Below, in pieces: positions 1 to 6,171 of a stretch of 6,192 nucleotides of DNA. The notes under the pieces were generated by a model. The model saw only the letters and a list, made by a program, of their open reading frames with translations, did not search any database and was not told the origin of the DNA. The stretch is from the NCBI GenBank assembly GCA_947629595.1, contig CANREI010000071.1, positions 1-6,192 of the forward strand, given 5' to 3'. Origin of the DNA: an uncultured Alphaproteobacteria bacterium. GTDB taxonomy: Bacteria; Pseudomonadota; Alphaproteobacteria; CAAHEQ01; UBA3637. The position numbers and the translations under genes were made by a program. The number at the start of each line of letters is the position of its first letter. The first letter of the stretch is position 1.

Positions 1-735
1 TGGCTGGGAGCGGTTTGTTATACGCTTCAAATTTACTATGATTTTTCGGGTTATTCCGATATGGCCATCGGTTTAGGATCGATTTTCGGCTTTAAATTCC
101 TTGAAAACTTTAATTATCCCTACATTTCCAAATCAATAACGGAATTTTGGAGACGGTGGCACATCTCTCTTTCGACATGGTTTAAAGAATATTTATATAT
201 TCCTTTGGGTGGAAACAAAAAAGGTTCTCTTCGAACATACTTCAATTTGTTTATTGTGTTTTTAGTAACCGGCTTTTGGCATGGTGCCACTTGGAGTTTT
301 ATCGTATGGGGTATATGGAATGCGCTTTTCATTATTGTTGAACGAATGAGCGGTATTTATAAGAAAACAGGAAATATTGCTTTCTCCATTTTTCAGCATT
401 TTTACACCATTTCAGCCTTTACGATCGGTTGGGTGATTTTCCGCGCAGATACGCTGACGTATGCTTATAAATATATTTTGGCAATGTTCGGATTCAATCA
501 AAATATTGTGCCTGTTTATAAATGGGGATATTATGTTGACAGATTGGAAATAATCGCATTCATTGCCGGTGTTATTTGCGCAACACCGATATTCGGTCAC
601 TTGTTGCAAGAACCCCAAAAATATATCACAATTAAAAAGCTTTGCTTAAATACGTGGTTGCTTGTGATATTTATCATATCAACATCGTATATTGCGGCTT
701 CAACTTATAATCCGTTTATTTATTTTCGATTTTAA
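1..735 (+). CDS. MBOAT-family O-acyltransferase (AlgI/PatA-like), C-terminal part; 5' end outside the window
   Basis: Multi-pass inner-membrane protein that in characterised relatives moves acyl (usually acetyl) groups onto exported glycans such as alginate or peptidoglycan. The reading frame is open from base 1 (local residue 1 = W), so the ATG at 61 is internal and not the start; 244 residues are visible, roughly half of a usual 460-500-residue AlgI-type protein. Family motifs in order are YTLQIYYDFSGYSDM (local residues 7-21), ENFNYPYISKSITEFWRRWHISLS (32-58 region, His54), the YIPLGGN loop (about 66-72), and GFWHGA, whose His94 (bases 280-282) is the invariant MBOAT histidine expected to be catalytic. 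About five hydrophobic segments follow or surround these motifs. The C-terminus, YNPFIYFRF, is the usual end of the family, so the 3' end is intact. The substrate cannot be told: no SGNH/AlgX-type partner is visible, and the next genes converge on it. GC is about 36%, lower than its neighbours. Confidence 0.92.
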   Translation, partial: WLGAVCYTLQIYYDFSGYSDMAIGLGSIFGFKFLENFNYPYISKSITEFWRRWHISLSTWFKEYLYIPLGGNKKGSLRTYFNLFIVFLVTGFWHGATWSFIVWGIWNALFIIVERMSGIYKKTGNIAFSIFQHFYTISAFTIGWVIFRADTLTYAYKYILAMFGFNQNIVPVYKWGYYVDRLEIIAFIAGVICATPIFGHLLQEPQKYITIKKLCLNTWLLVIFIISTSYIAASTYNPFIYFRF

Positions 736-830
736 TTGATCCCGCCGTGTGCGGAATAAAGTGTGAAAGATTAAAAAAACGACTTTTTACTCAATCAGGT
801 TAAATAAAATGTTTTCTCATTAAAAAACCT
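736..830. other. Convergent intergenic spacer between the MBOAT gene and rsfS
   Basis: This 95-bp AT-rich stretch holds the 3' ends of two convergent transcripts. A 4-bp GC stem (CCGC at 742-745 with GCGG at 751-754) lies just after the MBOAT stop but has no T-tract. A weak, bulged AT-rich inverted repeat pairs GATTAAAAA (769-777) with TTTTT (784-788) and AATC (793-796), leaving ACTC unpaired; read on the minus strand it contains a run of seven T. Either could take part in ending transcription, but neither is a convincing intrinsic terminator. Confidence 0.4.
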
Positions 831-1301
831 TTATGCCCCCCGCTTTTTGGAACCGTTTTGCCATAAACCTTCCAGATCATAAAGCGCGCGTGTTTGCGGG
901 GTAAATAAATGAACGATAATATCGACAACATCAATTAACACCCAATTCCCCTCGCCGTTTTCTCCCGATATTTTAACGGCATATCCCGCTTTTTTCAAAT
1001 CAGTCATTAAATTGTTTGCCAACCCGAAAATATGACGCGCCGACGTGCCCGATGCCACCACCAAAAAATCAGCCAAACCGGTTTTTCCTTCCAAATCAAT
1101 AACGGCAATTTCTTCGGCCTTACCTTCATCTAATTTTCGGGTGATAAACGTTAATAATTCTTTGATTTGCTCTTTCGATAACGCCCCTTTTACCTTCGGC
1201 GCTTTGGCTTTTAAAGGAGTTGCTTTTTTGATCGGCGTTTTTTTCTTTCCTTTTGTTGTTTGACCCTTTTTTTGAGATGATTTTTTTGTTGTTTCAACCA
1301 T
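831..1301 (-). CDS. rsfS: Ribosomal silencing factor RsfS (Iojap/DUF143 family) with lysine-rich N-terminal extension
   Basis: RsfS binds ribosomal protein uL14 on the 50S subunit and blocks joining to the 30S, lowering translation when nutrients are short. The core runs from about residue 42 to 148 and shows IAVIDLEGKTGLADFLVVAS (65-84), GTSARHI (85-91), GENGEGNWVLID (113-124), the conserved IIVHLF (128-133) and RALYDLEGLW (138-147). The 156-residue length exceeds the roughly 105-120 of typical family members because residues 1-40 form a basic low-complexity tail with 14 lysines in the first 39 positions. The start is supported by AAGGAG eight bases upstream, and no other Met occurs before residue 99. 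Residue 126 is Val where the family normally has Gly (DxGDVIVH). It abuts the obgE stop codon, so it is almost certainly co-transcribed and translationally coupled with obgE. Confidence 0.96.
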   Translation of the reverse strand: MVETTKKSSQKKGQTTKGKKKTPIKKATPLKAKAPKVKGALSKEQIKELLTFITRKLDEGKAEEIAVIDLEGKTGLADFLVVASGTSARHIFGLANNLMTDLKKAGYAVKISGENGEGNWVLIDVVDIIVHLFTPQTRALYDLEGLWQNGSKKRGA

Positions 1302-1315
1302 TTAATTTTCTCCTT
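1302..1315 (-). promoter_or_regulatory. rsfS Shine-Dalgarno embedded in the obgE 3' end
   Basis: On the minus strand AAGGAG (1310-1315) lies within the codons for the last residues of ObgE (Q-G-E-N) and is followed after eight bases by the rsfS ATG. The obgE TAA (1302-1304) is immediately followed by that ATG with no base between. Ribosomes finishing obgE would therefore be placed at the rsfS start. The arrangement also settles the rsfS start and shows that the lysine-rich extension is translated. Confidence 0.8.
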
Positions 1316-2297
1316 GATATACCAGTTTTCGCACAAAGCGCAACACTTCTTTCACGCCCGTGTGCGCCACGCCCGACATGGTGAAAACAGGCTTTCCGAC
1401 CGCCTTTTCCAGCTTTTTTGTTTTACTTTTCACTTCTTCGGGCAATAACGCATCAATTTTATTCAACACAACCGCTTCGGGCTTGTTTAACAAACCGGCT
1501 CCATATTTTTGCAACTCTTTTCGAATGGTTTTATAGGGTGTAACCACATCTTCGGCCGTTCCGTCAATTAAGTGAATTAAGGCCCGACAACGCTCAATAT
1601 GTTTTAAAAACCGAACCCCGAGCCCCACACCCTCCGAAGCGCCTTCAATCAGCCCCGGAATATCGGCAATTAAAATTTGCGCCTCATCAATATGCGCCAT
1701 ACCGAGATTCGGATAAACCGTTGTAAACGGATAATCGGCAATTTTCGGCTGCGCACGGCTGACAACACTTAAAAACGTTGATTTTCCGGCATTCGGAAGC
1801 CCCAGCAAACCCACATCGGCAATCAGCTTTAATTTAAGCCACACCCAACATTCTTCACCCGGCGTGCCTTCATCGGCCTGACGCGGTGCCTGATTGGTGG
1901 AGGATTTATAAGAATCATTCCCCCTGCCCCCTTTTCCGCCATGTGCCGCAACAAAAGTTTCACCGACTTTTGTTAAATCGGCCAATACGGTTTGATTATC
2001 TTCGGCAATAATTTGTGTTCCTGTGGGCACTTTAATCATAAGATCTTCACCCGATGCCCCCGTGCAATTTCGGCCCGCACCGTTAAACCCGCGTTGCGCT
2101 TTAAAATGTTGCTGATAGCGAAAATCAATCAACGTATTTAAATTATCGGCCGCCACAAAAACCACATCGCCGCCGTCACCGCCGTTACCGCCGTCCGGCC
2201 CGCCGAATTCCAAAAACTTTTCATGCCGAAACGAACAGGCGCCGTTGCCGCCGTCACCTGCTTTAATATATATTTTAGCTTCGTCCAAAAACTTCAT
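1302..2297 (-). CDS. obgE: GTPase ObgE/CgtA, 50S ribosome assembly GTPase
   Basis: Essential GTPase that associates with the 50S subunit late in its assembly and links ribosome biogenesis to growth and stress signalling. The N-terminal Obg fold (about residues 1-158) contains the typical glycine-rich loops GDGGNGACSFRHEKF (14-28) and FGGPDGGNGGDGGDV (31-45), later AAHGGKGGRGN (117-127). The G domain follows: P-loop GLPNAGKST (166-174), switch I YPFTTVYPNLG (189-199), G3 DIPGLIEGA (212-220), G4 NKID (279-282) and G5 SGV (308-310). At 331 residues it ends just after the G domain, so it lacks the extra C-terminal region of longer homologues such as the E. coli protein. The start follows AAGGG at a 5-base spacing, and the sequence MKFLDEAKIYIKAGDGG is the normal Obg N-terminus. 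The 117-bp upstream gap carries a promoter, so it heads the obgE-rsfS unit. The usual rplU-rpmA genes are not upstream; lon is. Confidence 0.98.
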   Translation of the reverse strand: MKFLDEAKIYIKAGDGGNGACSFRHEKFLEFGGPDGGNGGDGGDVVFVAADNLNTLIDFRYQQHFKAQRGFNGAGRNCTGASGEDLMIKVPTGTQIIAEDNQTVLADLTKVGETFVAAHGGKGGRGNDSYKSSTNQAPRQADEGTPGEECWVWLKLKLIADVGLLGLPNAGKSTFLSVVSRAQPKIADYPFTTVYPNLGMAHIDEAQILIADIPGLIEGASEGVGLGVRFLKHIERCRALIHLIDGTAEDVVTPYKTIRKELQKYGAGLLNKPEAVVLNKIDALLPEEVKSKTKKLEKAVGKPVFTMSGVAHTGVKEVLRFVRKLVYQGEN

Positions 2298-2330
2298 AAT
2301 AACCCTTCAATCTTGACCCGAACCACAGTC

Positions 2331-2359
2331 AGTATATCAAACTTTTGCAAAAATAACCA
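2331..2359 (-). promoter_or_regulatory. Candidate sigma70-type extended -10 promoter for obgE-rsfS
   Basis: On the minus strand TGATATACT (2331-2339) matches the extended -10 pattern TGnTATAAT except for one base. With a 17-bp spacer a weak -35, TGGTTA (2354-2359, three of six matches to TTGACA), is present; a poor -35 is usual for extended -10 promoters. Transcription would begin near 2324, giving a leader of about 27 bases that includes the AAGGG ribosome binding site (2303-2307). It is the best promoter match I see in the three intergenic gaps. Confidence 0.55.
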
Positions 2360-2371
2360 GCTTTTTTTGCA
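2346..2371. repeat. 8-bp perfect inverted repeat around the obgE -35 region
   Basis: TGCAAAAA (2346-2353) and TTTTTGCA (2364-2371) are exact reverse complements separated by ten bases (TAACCAGCTT on the plus strand). The spacer contains the candidate -35 of the obgE promoter. It could be an operator, or an AT-rich hairpin contributing to termination of lon transcription, but no long T-tract follows it on the minus strand. The arms are only 25% GC, so in this AT-rich gap the symmetry may also be chance. Confidence 0.4.
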
Positions 2372-2401
2372 TAAAAAGAAAGAATCATTGTCCGATTGAT
2401 T
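2372..2401 (-). terminator. Weak candidate intrinsic terminator after lon
   Basis: On the minus strand AATCAAT and AATGATT (2395-2401 and 2383-2389) can pair at six of seven positions around a 5-base loop, followed by the pyrimidine run CTTTCTTTTT (2373-2382). The stem has a single GC pair and one mismatch, so it would be unstable. Its place, 14 bases after the lon stop codon and before the obgE promoter, is where a lon terminator is expected. Partial read-through from lon into obgE is likely if this is the only signal. Confidence 0.3.
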
Positions 2402-2414
2402 GTTCATAACCGGT

Positions 2415-4766
2415 TTATTTTTCGGAAGTTTTTTCTTTAACAGGCTTTAACGCCTTTGTTAAGGCATATTTCAACACTTCCTGCGCCTCGGAAACGGGAA
2501 TGATTTTCAAACCTGTTTTCACGTTTTCGGGAATTTCTTCCAAATCTTTCACGTTTTCTTTCGGAATCAACACCGTTTTAATGCCGGCGCGCAACGCAGC
2601 CAACAATTTTTCCTTTAAACCGCCGATGGGTAACACTTTTCCGCGCAGTGTGATTTCACCCGTCATGGCAATATCTTTTCGTACGGGAATTTTGGTAAAC
2701 GCCGACACCAGCGATGTCATCATGGCAATACCGGCAGACGGCCCGTCTTTCGGCGTGGCGCCCTCGGGCACATGCACATGCACATCGTTTTTTTCAAAGG
2801 CTTTGTTATAAATACCGAATGCATTCGCGTTCGCGCGCACAAACGAATGCGCCGCACCGACGGATTCTTTCATCACATCGCCCAATTGTCCGGTTAATTG
2901 CACGGCACCTTTGCCGGGCATAATAACCGCTTCAATCGACAAAATTTCTCCGCCGACTTCTGTCCACGCCAAACCCGTTGTTGTGCCGATTTGATCTTCT
3001 TTTTCCGCCAAACCGAACGTAAACTTTTCCACACCGGCATATTTTTTCAAATTTTTCGGCGTTACCGTCACCGATTTAACACCTTCCAATTGAATTTCTT
3101 TCACCACTTTGCGGGCAATGTTGGCAATTTCACGCTCTAAATTACGAACACCGGCCTCACGCGTGTAGTTACGAATGAGTTTCAAAAGCGTTTCTTCTTG
3201 AATCTTTAATTCTTCCGGCTTTAATCCGGTCATTTTTAATTGTTTGCCGATTAAATGACGCTTGGCAATTTCAACTTTTTCATCTTCCGTATATCCCGAC
3301 AGCTGAATAATTTCCATTCTGTCCAACAACGGACGCGGCATATGCAGCGTGTTCGCCGTTGTAATGAACATCACATGCGATAAATCATAATCCACTTCCA
3401 AATAGTTATCGTTAAATGTGGTATTCTGCTCGGGATCTAACACCTCCAACAACGCCGATGACGGATCACCTCGATAATCATTACCCACTTTATCAATTTC
3501 ATCTAACAAAAACAACGGGTTGATTGTTTTGGCGCGCTTCATGCTTTGAATGATTTTACCCGGCAACGACCCGATATACGTGCGCCGATGCCCGCGAATT
3601 TCCGATTCGTCATGCATACCGCCCAAAGAGGCTCGCACAAAGTTCCGTCCCGTTGCTCGCGCAATGGATTGTCCCAGCGAGGTTTTACCCACACCCGGCG
3701 GACCGACCAAGCATAAAATGGAGCCTTTTAAACAATTCGTGCGTTTTTGAACGGCTAAAAATTCCAAAATACGCTCTTTTACTTTTTCCAAACCGTAATG
3801 ATCTTCATCTAAAATACGTTTGGCTTCGTTTAAATCGGTTTGCAAAATTGATTTTTTCCGCCACGGAATGGCAACCAACCAATCCAAATAATTTCTGATG
3901 ACACCGGATTCAGCCGACATTTGCCCCATCATCTGCAATTTTCGAAGCTCACTTAATGCTTTGTCTTTGGCTTCTTTGGGCATACCGGCTTTTTTGATTT
4001 TCTTTTCCAAAGCTTTAATTTCATTGCCTTCTTCCGAATCTCCCAACTCTTTTTGGATGGCTTTCATTTGCTCATTCAAAAAATATTCCCGTTGGCTTTT
4101 TTCCATTTGCCGTTTCACGCGCTTGCGAATTTTGCGTTCCACCTGCAAAACGCCGATTTCTTTTTCCATATCGGCATAGAGTTTTTCCAACCGTCCCTGC
4201 ACCGATTCGATTTCCAGAATTTTTTGCTTATCTTCCAACTTTAACAACACATGCGTTGCCACAATATCGGCAAACTTTTCGGCATCATGTATTTGCGTAA
4301 CGGCAACCAACACCTCGGGGCCGATTCGCTTATTCAACCGCACATAATTTTCAAACTGTTCCTGCACGGAGCGCATTAAGGCTTCCACTTCCGCCTCATT
4401 TCCGAATTGTGACGGCAGAGCGCTGATTTGCGCTTCAAAAAAGGCCGTGTTTTGCGTCCACTCAATGACTTTGGCGCGGCAAACACCTTCCACCAAAATT
4501 TTAACCGTACCGTCCGGCAATTTCAACAATTGCAAAATATTGGCAATGGTTCCCGTTTTATATAAATCACCCGTATACGGCGCATCAACCAACGCATCAA
4601 CCTGCGCCGTTAAAAACACCTGCTTATTGTTTGCCATGGCGTTTTCCAGCGCCGCAACCGACTTATCCCGTCCGACAAACAACGGTACAACCACATGCGG
4701 AAAAACAATAATATCCCGTAACGGCAATACCGGATAAACACCTTCTGTAATTAACTCCTCACTCAT
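2415..4766 (-). CDS. lon: ATP-dependent Lon protease (LonA)
   Basis: Cytosolic homohexameric AAA+ serine protease that degrades misfolded and selected regulatory proteins. All LonA domains are present in 783 residues, almost exactly the E. coli length (784). The N-terminal substrate-binding domain begins near residue 10 (YPVLPLRDIIVFPHVVVPLF, 11-30), and a charged coiled-coil region spans about 180-280. The AAA+ module carries Walker A GPPGVGKT (355-362), Walker B LFLLDEID (418-425), sensor 1 Asn472 in ITTAN, the arginine finger region PLLDRME (479-485) and sensor 2 REAGVRNLER (536-545). The protease domain has KDGPSAG with catalytic Ser677 and GGLKEK with catalytic Lys720, the same 43-residue spacing as the E. 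coli Ser679-Lys722 dyad. The start follows AAGGG (4773-4777) at six bases. It lies 86 bp after clpX on the same strand, the standard proteobacterial order. No sigma32-like CCCCAT-type promoter is visible upstream. Confidence 0.99.
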   Translation of the reverse strand: MSEELITEGVYPVLPLRDIIVFPHVVVPLFVGRDKSVAALENAMANNKQVFLTAQVDALVDAPYTGDLYKTGTIANILQLLKLPDGTVKILVEGVCRAKVIEWTQNTAFFEAQISALPSQFGNEAEVEALMRSVQEQFENYVRLNKRIGPEVLVAVTQIHDAEKFADIVATHVLLKLEDKQKILEIESVQGRLEKLYADMEKEIGVLQVERKIRKRVKRQMEKSQREYFLNEQMKAIQKELGDSEEGNEIKALEKKIKKAGMPKEAKDKALSELRKLQMMGQMSAESGVIRNYLDWLVAIPWRKKSILQTDLNEAKRILDEDHYGLEKVKERILEFLAVQKRTNCLKGSILCLVGPPGVGKTSLGQSIARATGRNFVRASLGGMHDESEIRGHRRTYIGSLPGKIIQSMKRAKTINPLFLLDEIDKVGNDYRGDPSSALLEVLDPEQNTTFNDNYLEVDYDLSHVMFITTANTLHMPRPLLDRMEIIQLSGYTEDEKVEIAKRHLIGKQLKMTGLKPEELKIQEETLLKLIRNYTREAGVRNLEREIANIARKVVKEIQLEGVKSVTVTPKNLKKYAGVEKFTFGLAEKEDQIGTTTGLAWTEVGGEILSIEAVIMPGKGAVQLTGQLGDVMKESVGAAHSFVRANANAFGIYNKAFEKNDVHVHVPEGATPKDGPSAGIAMMTSLVSAFTKIPVRKDIAMTGEITLRGKVLPIGGLKEKLLAALRAGIKTVLIPKENVKDLEEIPENVKTGLKIIPVSEAQEVLKYALTKALKPVKEKTSEK

Positions 4767-4780
4767 TTTCTGCCCTTTGT

Positions 4781-4826
4781 TTTATAATATAATCGACTGA
4801 TATATATGTATGCATCTTTTTATCAA
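4781..4826 (-). promoter_or_regulatory. AT-rich region with possible lon promoter
   Basis: The clpX-lon gap contains several promoter-like hexamers on the minus strand. TATATT (4786-4791) and TATAAA (4781-4786) each match the -10 consensus at five of six positions and lie just upstream of the lon ribosome binding site. TTGATA (4821-4826) resembles a -35, but with a normal spacer it pairs only with the poorer TATATC (4799-4804). In so AT-rich a stretch such matches are expected by chance, so I cannot choose one; the region as a whole is a plausible separate promoter for lon. Confidence 0.3.
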
Positions 4827-4830
4827 ATGT

Positions 4831-4850
4831 AAAGAGATGTTTATCTCTTT
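4831..4850. repeat. Perfect stem-loop directly after the clpX stop
   Basis: AAAGAGAT (4831-4838) and ATCTCTTT (4843-4850) are exact reverse complements with a 4-base loop, two bases beyond the clpX TAA. Read in the direction of clpX (minus), the hairpin is preceded by an A-tract and followed by ACATTTGAT, so the U-tract is poor. Read on the plus strand it is followed by a run of T (TTTTATTTTT), the shape of an intrinsic terminator for antisense transcription into clpX. It may protect the clpPX mRNA 3' end or attenuate read-through into lon. Confidence 0.5.
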
Positions 4851-4852
4851 TT

Positions 4853-6160
4853 TTATTTTTTATCAAAAACAAACGTGGGTTTTTGCTTTTTTTCAATTGT
4901 TTCTTTATCGACAATCACTTCACGAACGCCCTTTAACGTGGGCAATTCGTACATGGTTTCCAACAAAATATTTTCCATAATAGACCGCAGCCCGCGCGCA
5001 CCGGTTTTTCGCTCAACCGCTTCATGCGCAACGGCTTTTAAGGCAGCCGGCGTGATTGTTAACTTAACGTTTTCCATTTCGCACAAGGCTTGATATTGCT
5101 TGACAAGCGCATTTTTGGGTTCTTTTAAAATACGCACCAACGCTGCTTCATCCAATTCTTCCAAACTGACAATCACGGGCAAACGACCGATAAATTCGGG
5201 AATTAAACCGTATTTTAACAAATCATTCGGCTCTAATTTTTCCAACAATTCACCGATATTTGGCTCCTCTCCCGATTTTGTATCGGCCCCGAACCCGATG
5301 GCATATTTTGATTCGCGTCGTTCAATCACTTTTTCCAAACCGGCAAAAGCTCCGCCGCAAATAAACAAAATATTTTGCGTATTAACTTTAATATATTCCT
5401 GATTCGGGTGTTTTCTTCCTCCTTGCGGCGGTAACGACGCCACAGTGCCCTCAATCATTTTCAAAAGCGCCTGCTGTACCCCTTCGCCCGACACATCTCG
5501 CGTGATGGACGGCCCGTCGGATTTCCGCGAGATTTTATCAATTTCATCAATGTAAATAATGCCCATTTCCGCTTTGGCAACATTATAATCGGCATTTTGC
5601 AATAATTTCAGCACAACGTTTTCAACATCTTCGCCCACATAGCCGGCTTCCGTTAAGGTGGTGGCATCGGCAATGGCAAACGGCACATCTAACGACCGCG
5701 CCAACGTTTTGGCCAACAATGTTTTACCGGAACCGGTGGGCCCCAACAGCAACACATTTGACTTTTCAATTTCCACATCGTTATTGTTTTGATGAGATAA
5801 CAATCGTTTATAATGATTATAAACGGCAACGGATAACACTTTTTTCGCCCGTTCCTGACCAATCACATATTCATCTAAAATCTGATGAAGTTCCTGCGGT
5901 TTTTTCAAATGATTGCTATCCAGCACAACACCGTCGGACGCAGTTACATCGGCATTTTCTTTCGAAGCCCCTTTCCCGACGCCGTTTTCGTCTCGAATAA
6001 TTCCGCGGCACAACTCAATGCATTCATCACAAATGAAAACCATCTGTTCTTTGCCGCCCGGGCCTTTCATCGGCTTTCCGGCAATTAAATGACGCACTTC
6101 ATTTTGATTTTTATTGCAAAACGAACATTTAATACCCGTTGTCGTGTCGTCTTTTATCAT
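4853..6160 (-). CDS. clpX: ATP-dependent Clp protease ATP-binding subunit ClpX
   Basis: Hexameric AAA+ unfoldase that recognises tagged substrates and threads them into the ClpP chamber. The 435-residue protein has an N-terminal zinc-binding domain with cysteines 12, 15, 44 and 47 (CSFC and CDEC), then a linker and the AAA+ module: Walker A GPTGSGKT (140-147), pore-1 loop GYVGED (173-178), Walker B IIYIDEID (201-208), pore-2 region around DVSGEG (222-227), RKH loop (249-251), arginine finger in EFIGRLP (322-328) and sensor 2 GARGLRS (387-393). The ClpP-docking IGF tripeptide is at 288-290. Odd point: 28 residues separate the two CxxC pairs, against 18 in E. coli ClpX, because of an insertion near KPMKGPGGKEQ (29-39). 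The start follows AAGGAG (6166-6171) at five bases, directly after the probable clpP stop, so it is most likely expressed from the clpP promoter. Confidence 0.99.
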   Translation of the reverse strand: MIKDDTTTGIKCSFCNKNQNEVRHLIAGKPMKGPGGKEQMVFICDECIELCRGIIRDENGVGKGASKENADVTASDGVVLDSNHLKKPQELHQILDEYVIGQERAKKVLSVAVYNHYKRLLSHQNNNDVEIEKSNVLLLGPTGSGKTLLAKTLARSLDVPFAIADATTLTEAGYVGEDVENVVLKLLQNADYNVAKAEMGIIYIDEIDKISRKSDGPSITRDVSGEGVQQALLKMIEGTVASLPPQGGRKHPNQEYIKVNTQNILFICGGAFAGLEKVIERRESKYAIGFGADTKSGEEPNIGELLEKLEPNDLLKYGLIPEFIGRLPVIVSLEELDEAALVRILKEPKNALVKQYQALCEMENVKLTITPAALKAVAHEAVERKTGARGLRSIMENILLETMYELPTLKGVREVIVDKETIEKKQKPTFVFDKK

Positions 6161-6171
6161 GACAGCTCCTT
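6161..6171 (-). promoter_or_regulatory. clpX ribosome binding site in the clpP-clpX junction
   Basis: The 11-base junction consists of AAGGAG (6166-6171) and a 5-base spacer before the clpX ATG. There is no room for a promoter here, which supports co-transcription with the preceding gene and fixes the clpX start, giving a protein whose zinc-binding domain begins about ten residues in, as in homologues. Confidence 0.75.

Noticed and set aside
61..63. ATG at 61 as the start of the MBOAT gene
   Set aside because: The frame is open back to base 1, and the upstream residues (YTLQIYYDFSGYSD) are conserved AlgI sequence, so the gene begins left of the window.
120..618. Two minus-strand open frames of about 70 codons inside the MBOAT gene
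   Set aside because: They are antisense to strongly conserved MBOAT sequence, show no family resemblance and lack clear ribosome binding sites.
742..754. CCGC-loop-GCGG hairpin as a terminator of the MBOAT gene
   Set aside because: The stem is only four pairs and is followed by AATAAAG, not a T-tract.
2408..2415. AACCGGTT palindrome at the lon stop codon
   Set aside because: It has no loop, is short enough to occur by chance, and overlaps the stop codon; no function can be supported.
2500..2811. 103-codon open frame on the plus strand inside lon
   Set aside because: It lies fully antisense to the conserved Lon protease domain, has no recognisable domain, and its length is expected from the opposite strand of a purine-rich coding region. 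The other plus-strand open frames inside rsfS, lon and clpX are rejected for the same reason.
4767..4852. Heat-shock sigma32 promoter for lon
   Set aside because: No CTTGAA-like -35 with a CCCCAT-type -10 is present in the gap; the region is almost entirely A and T.
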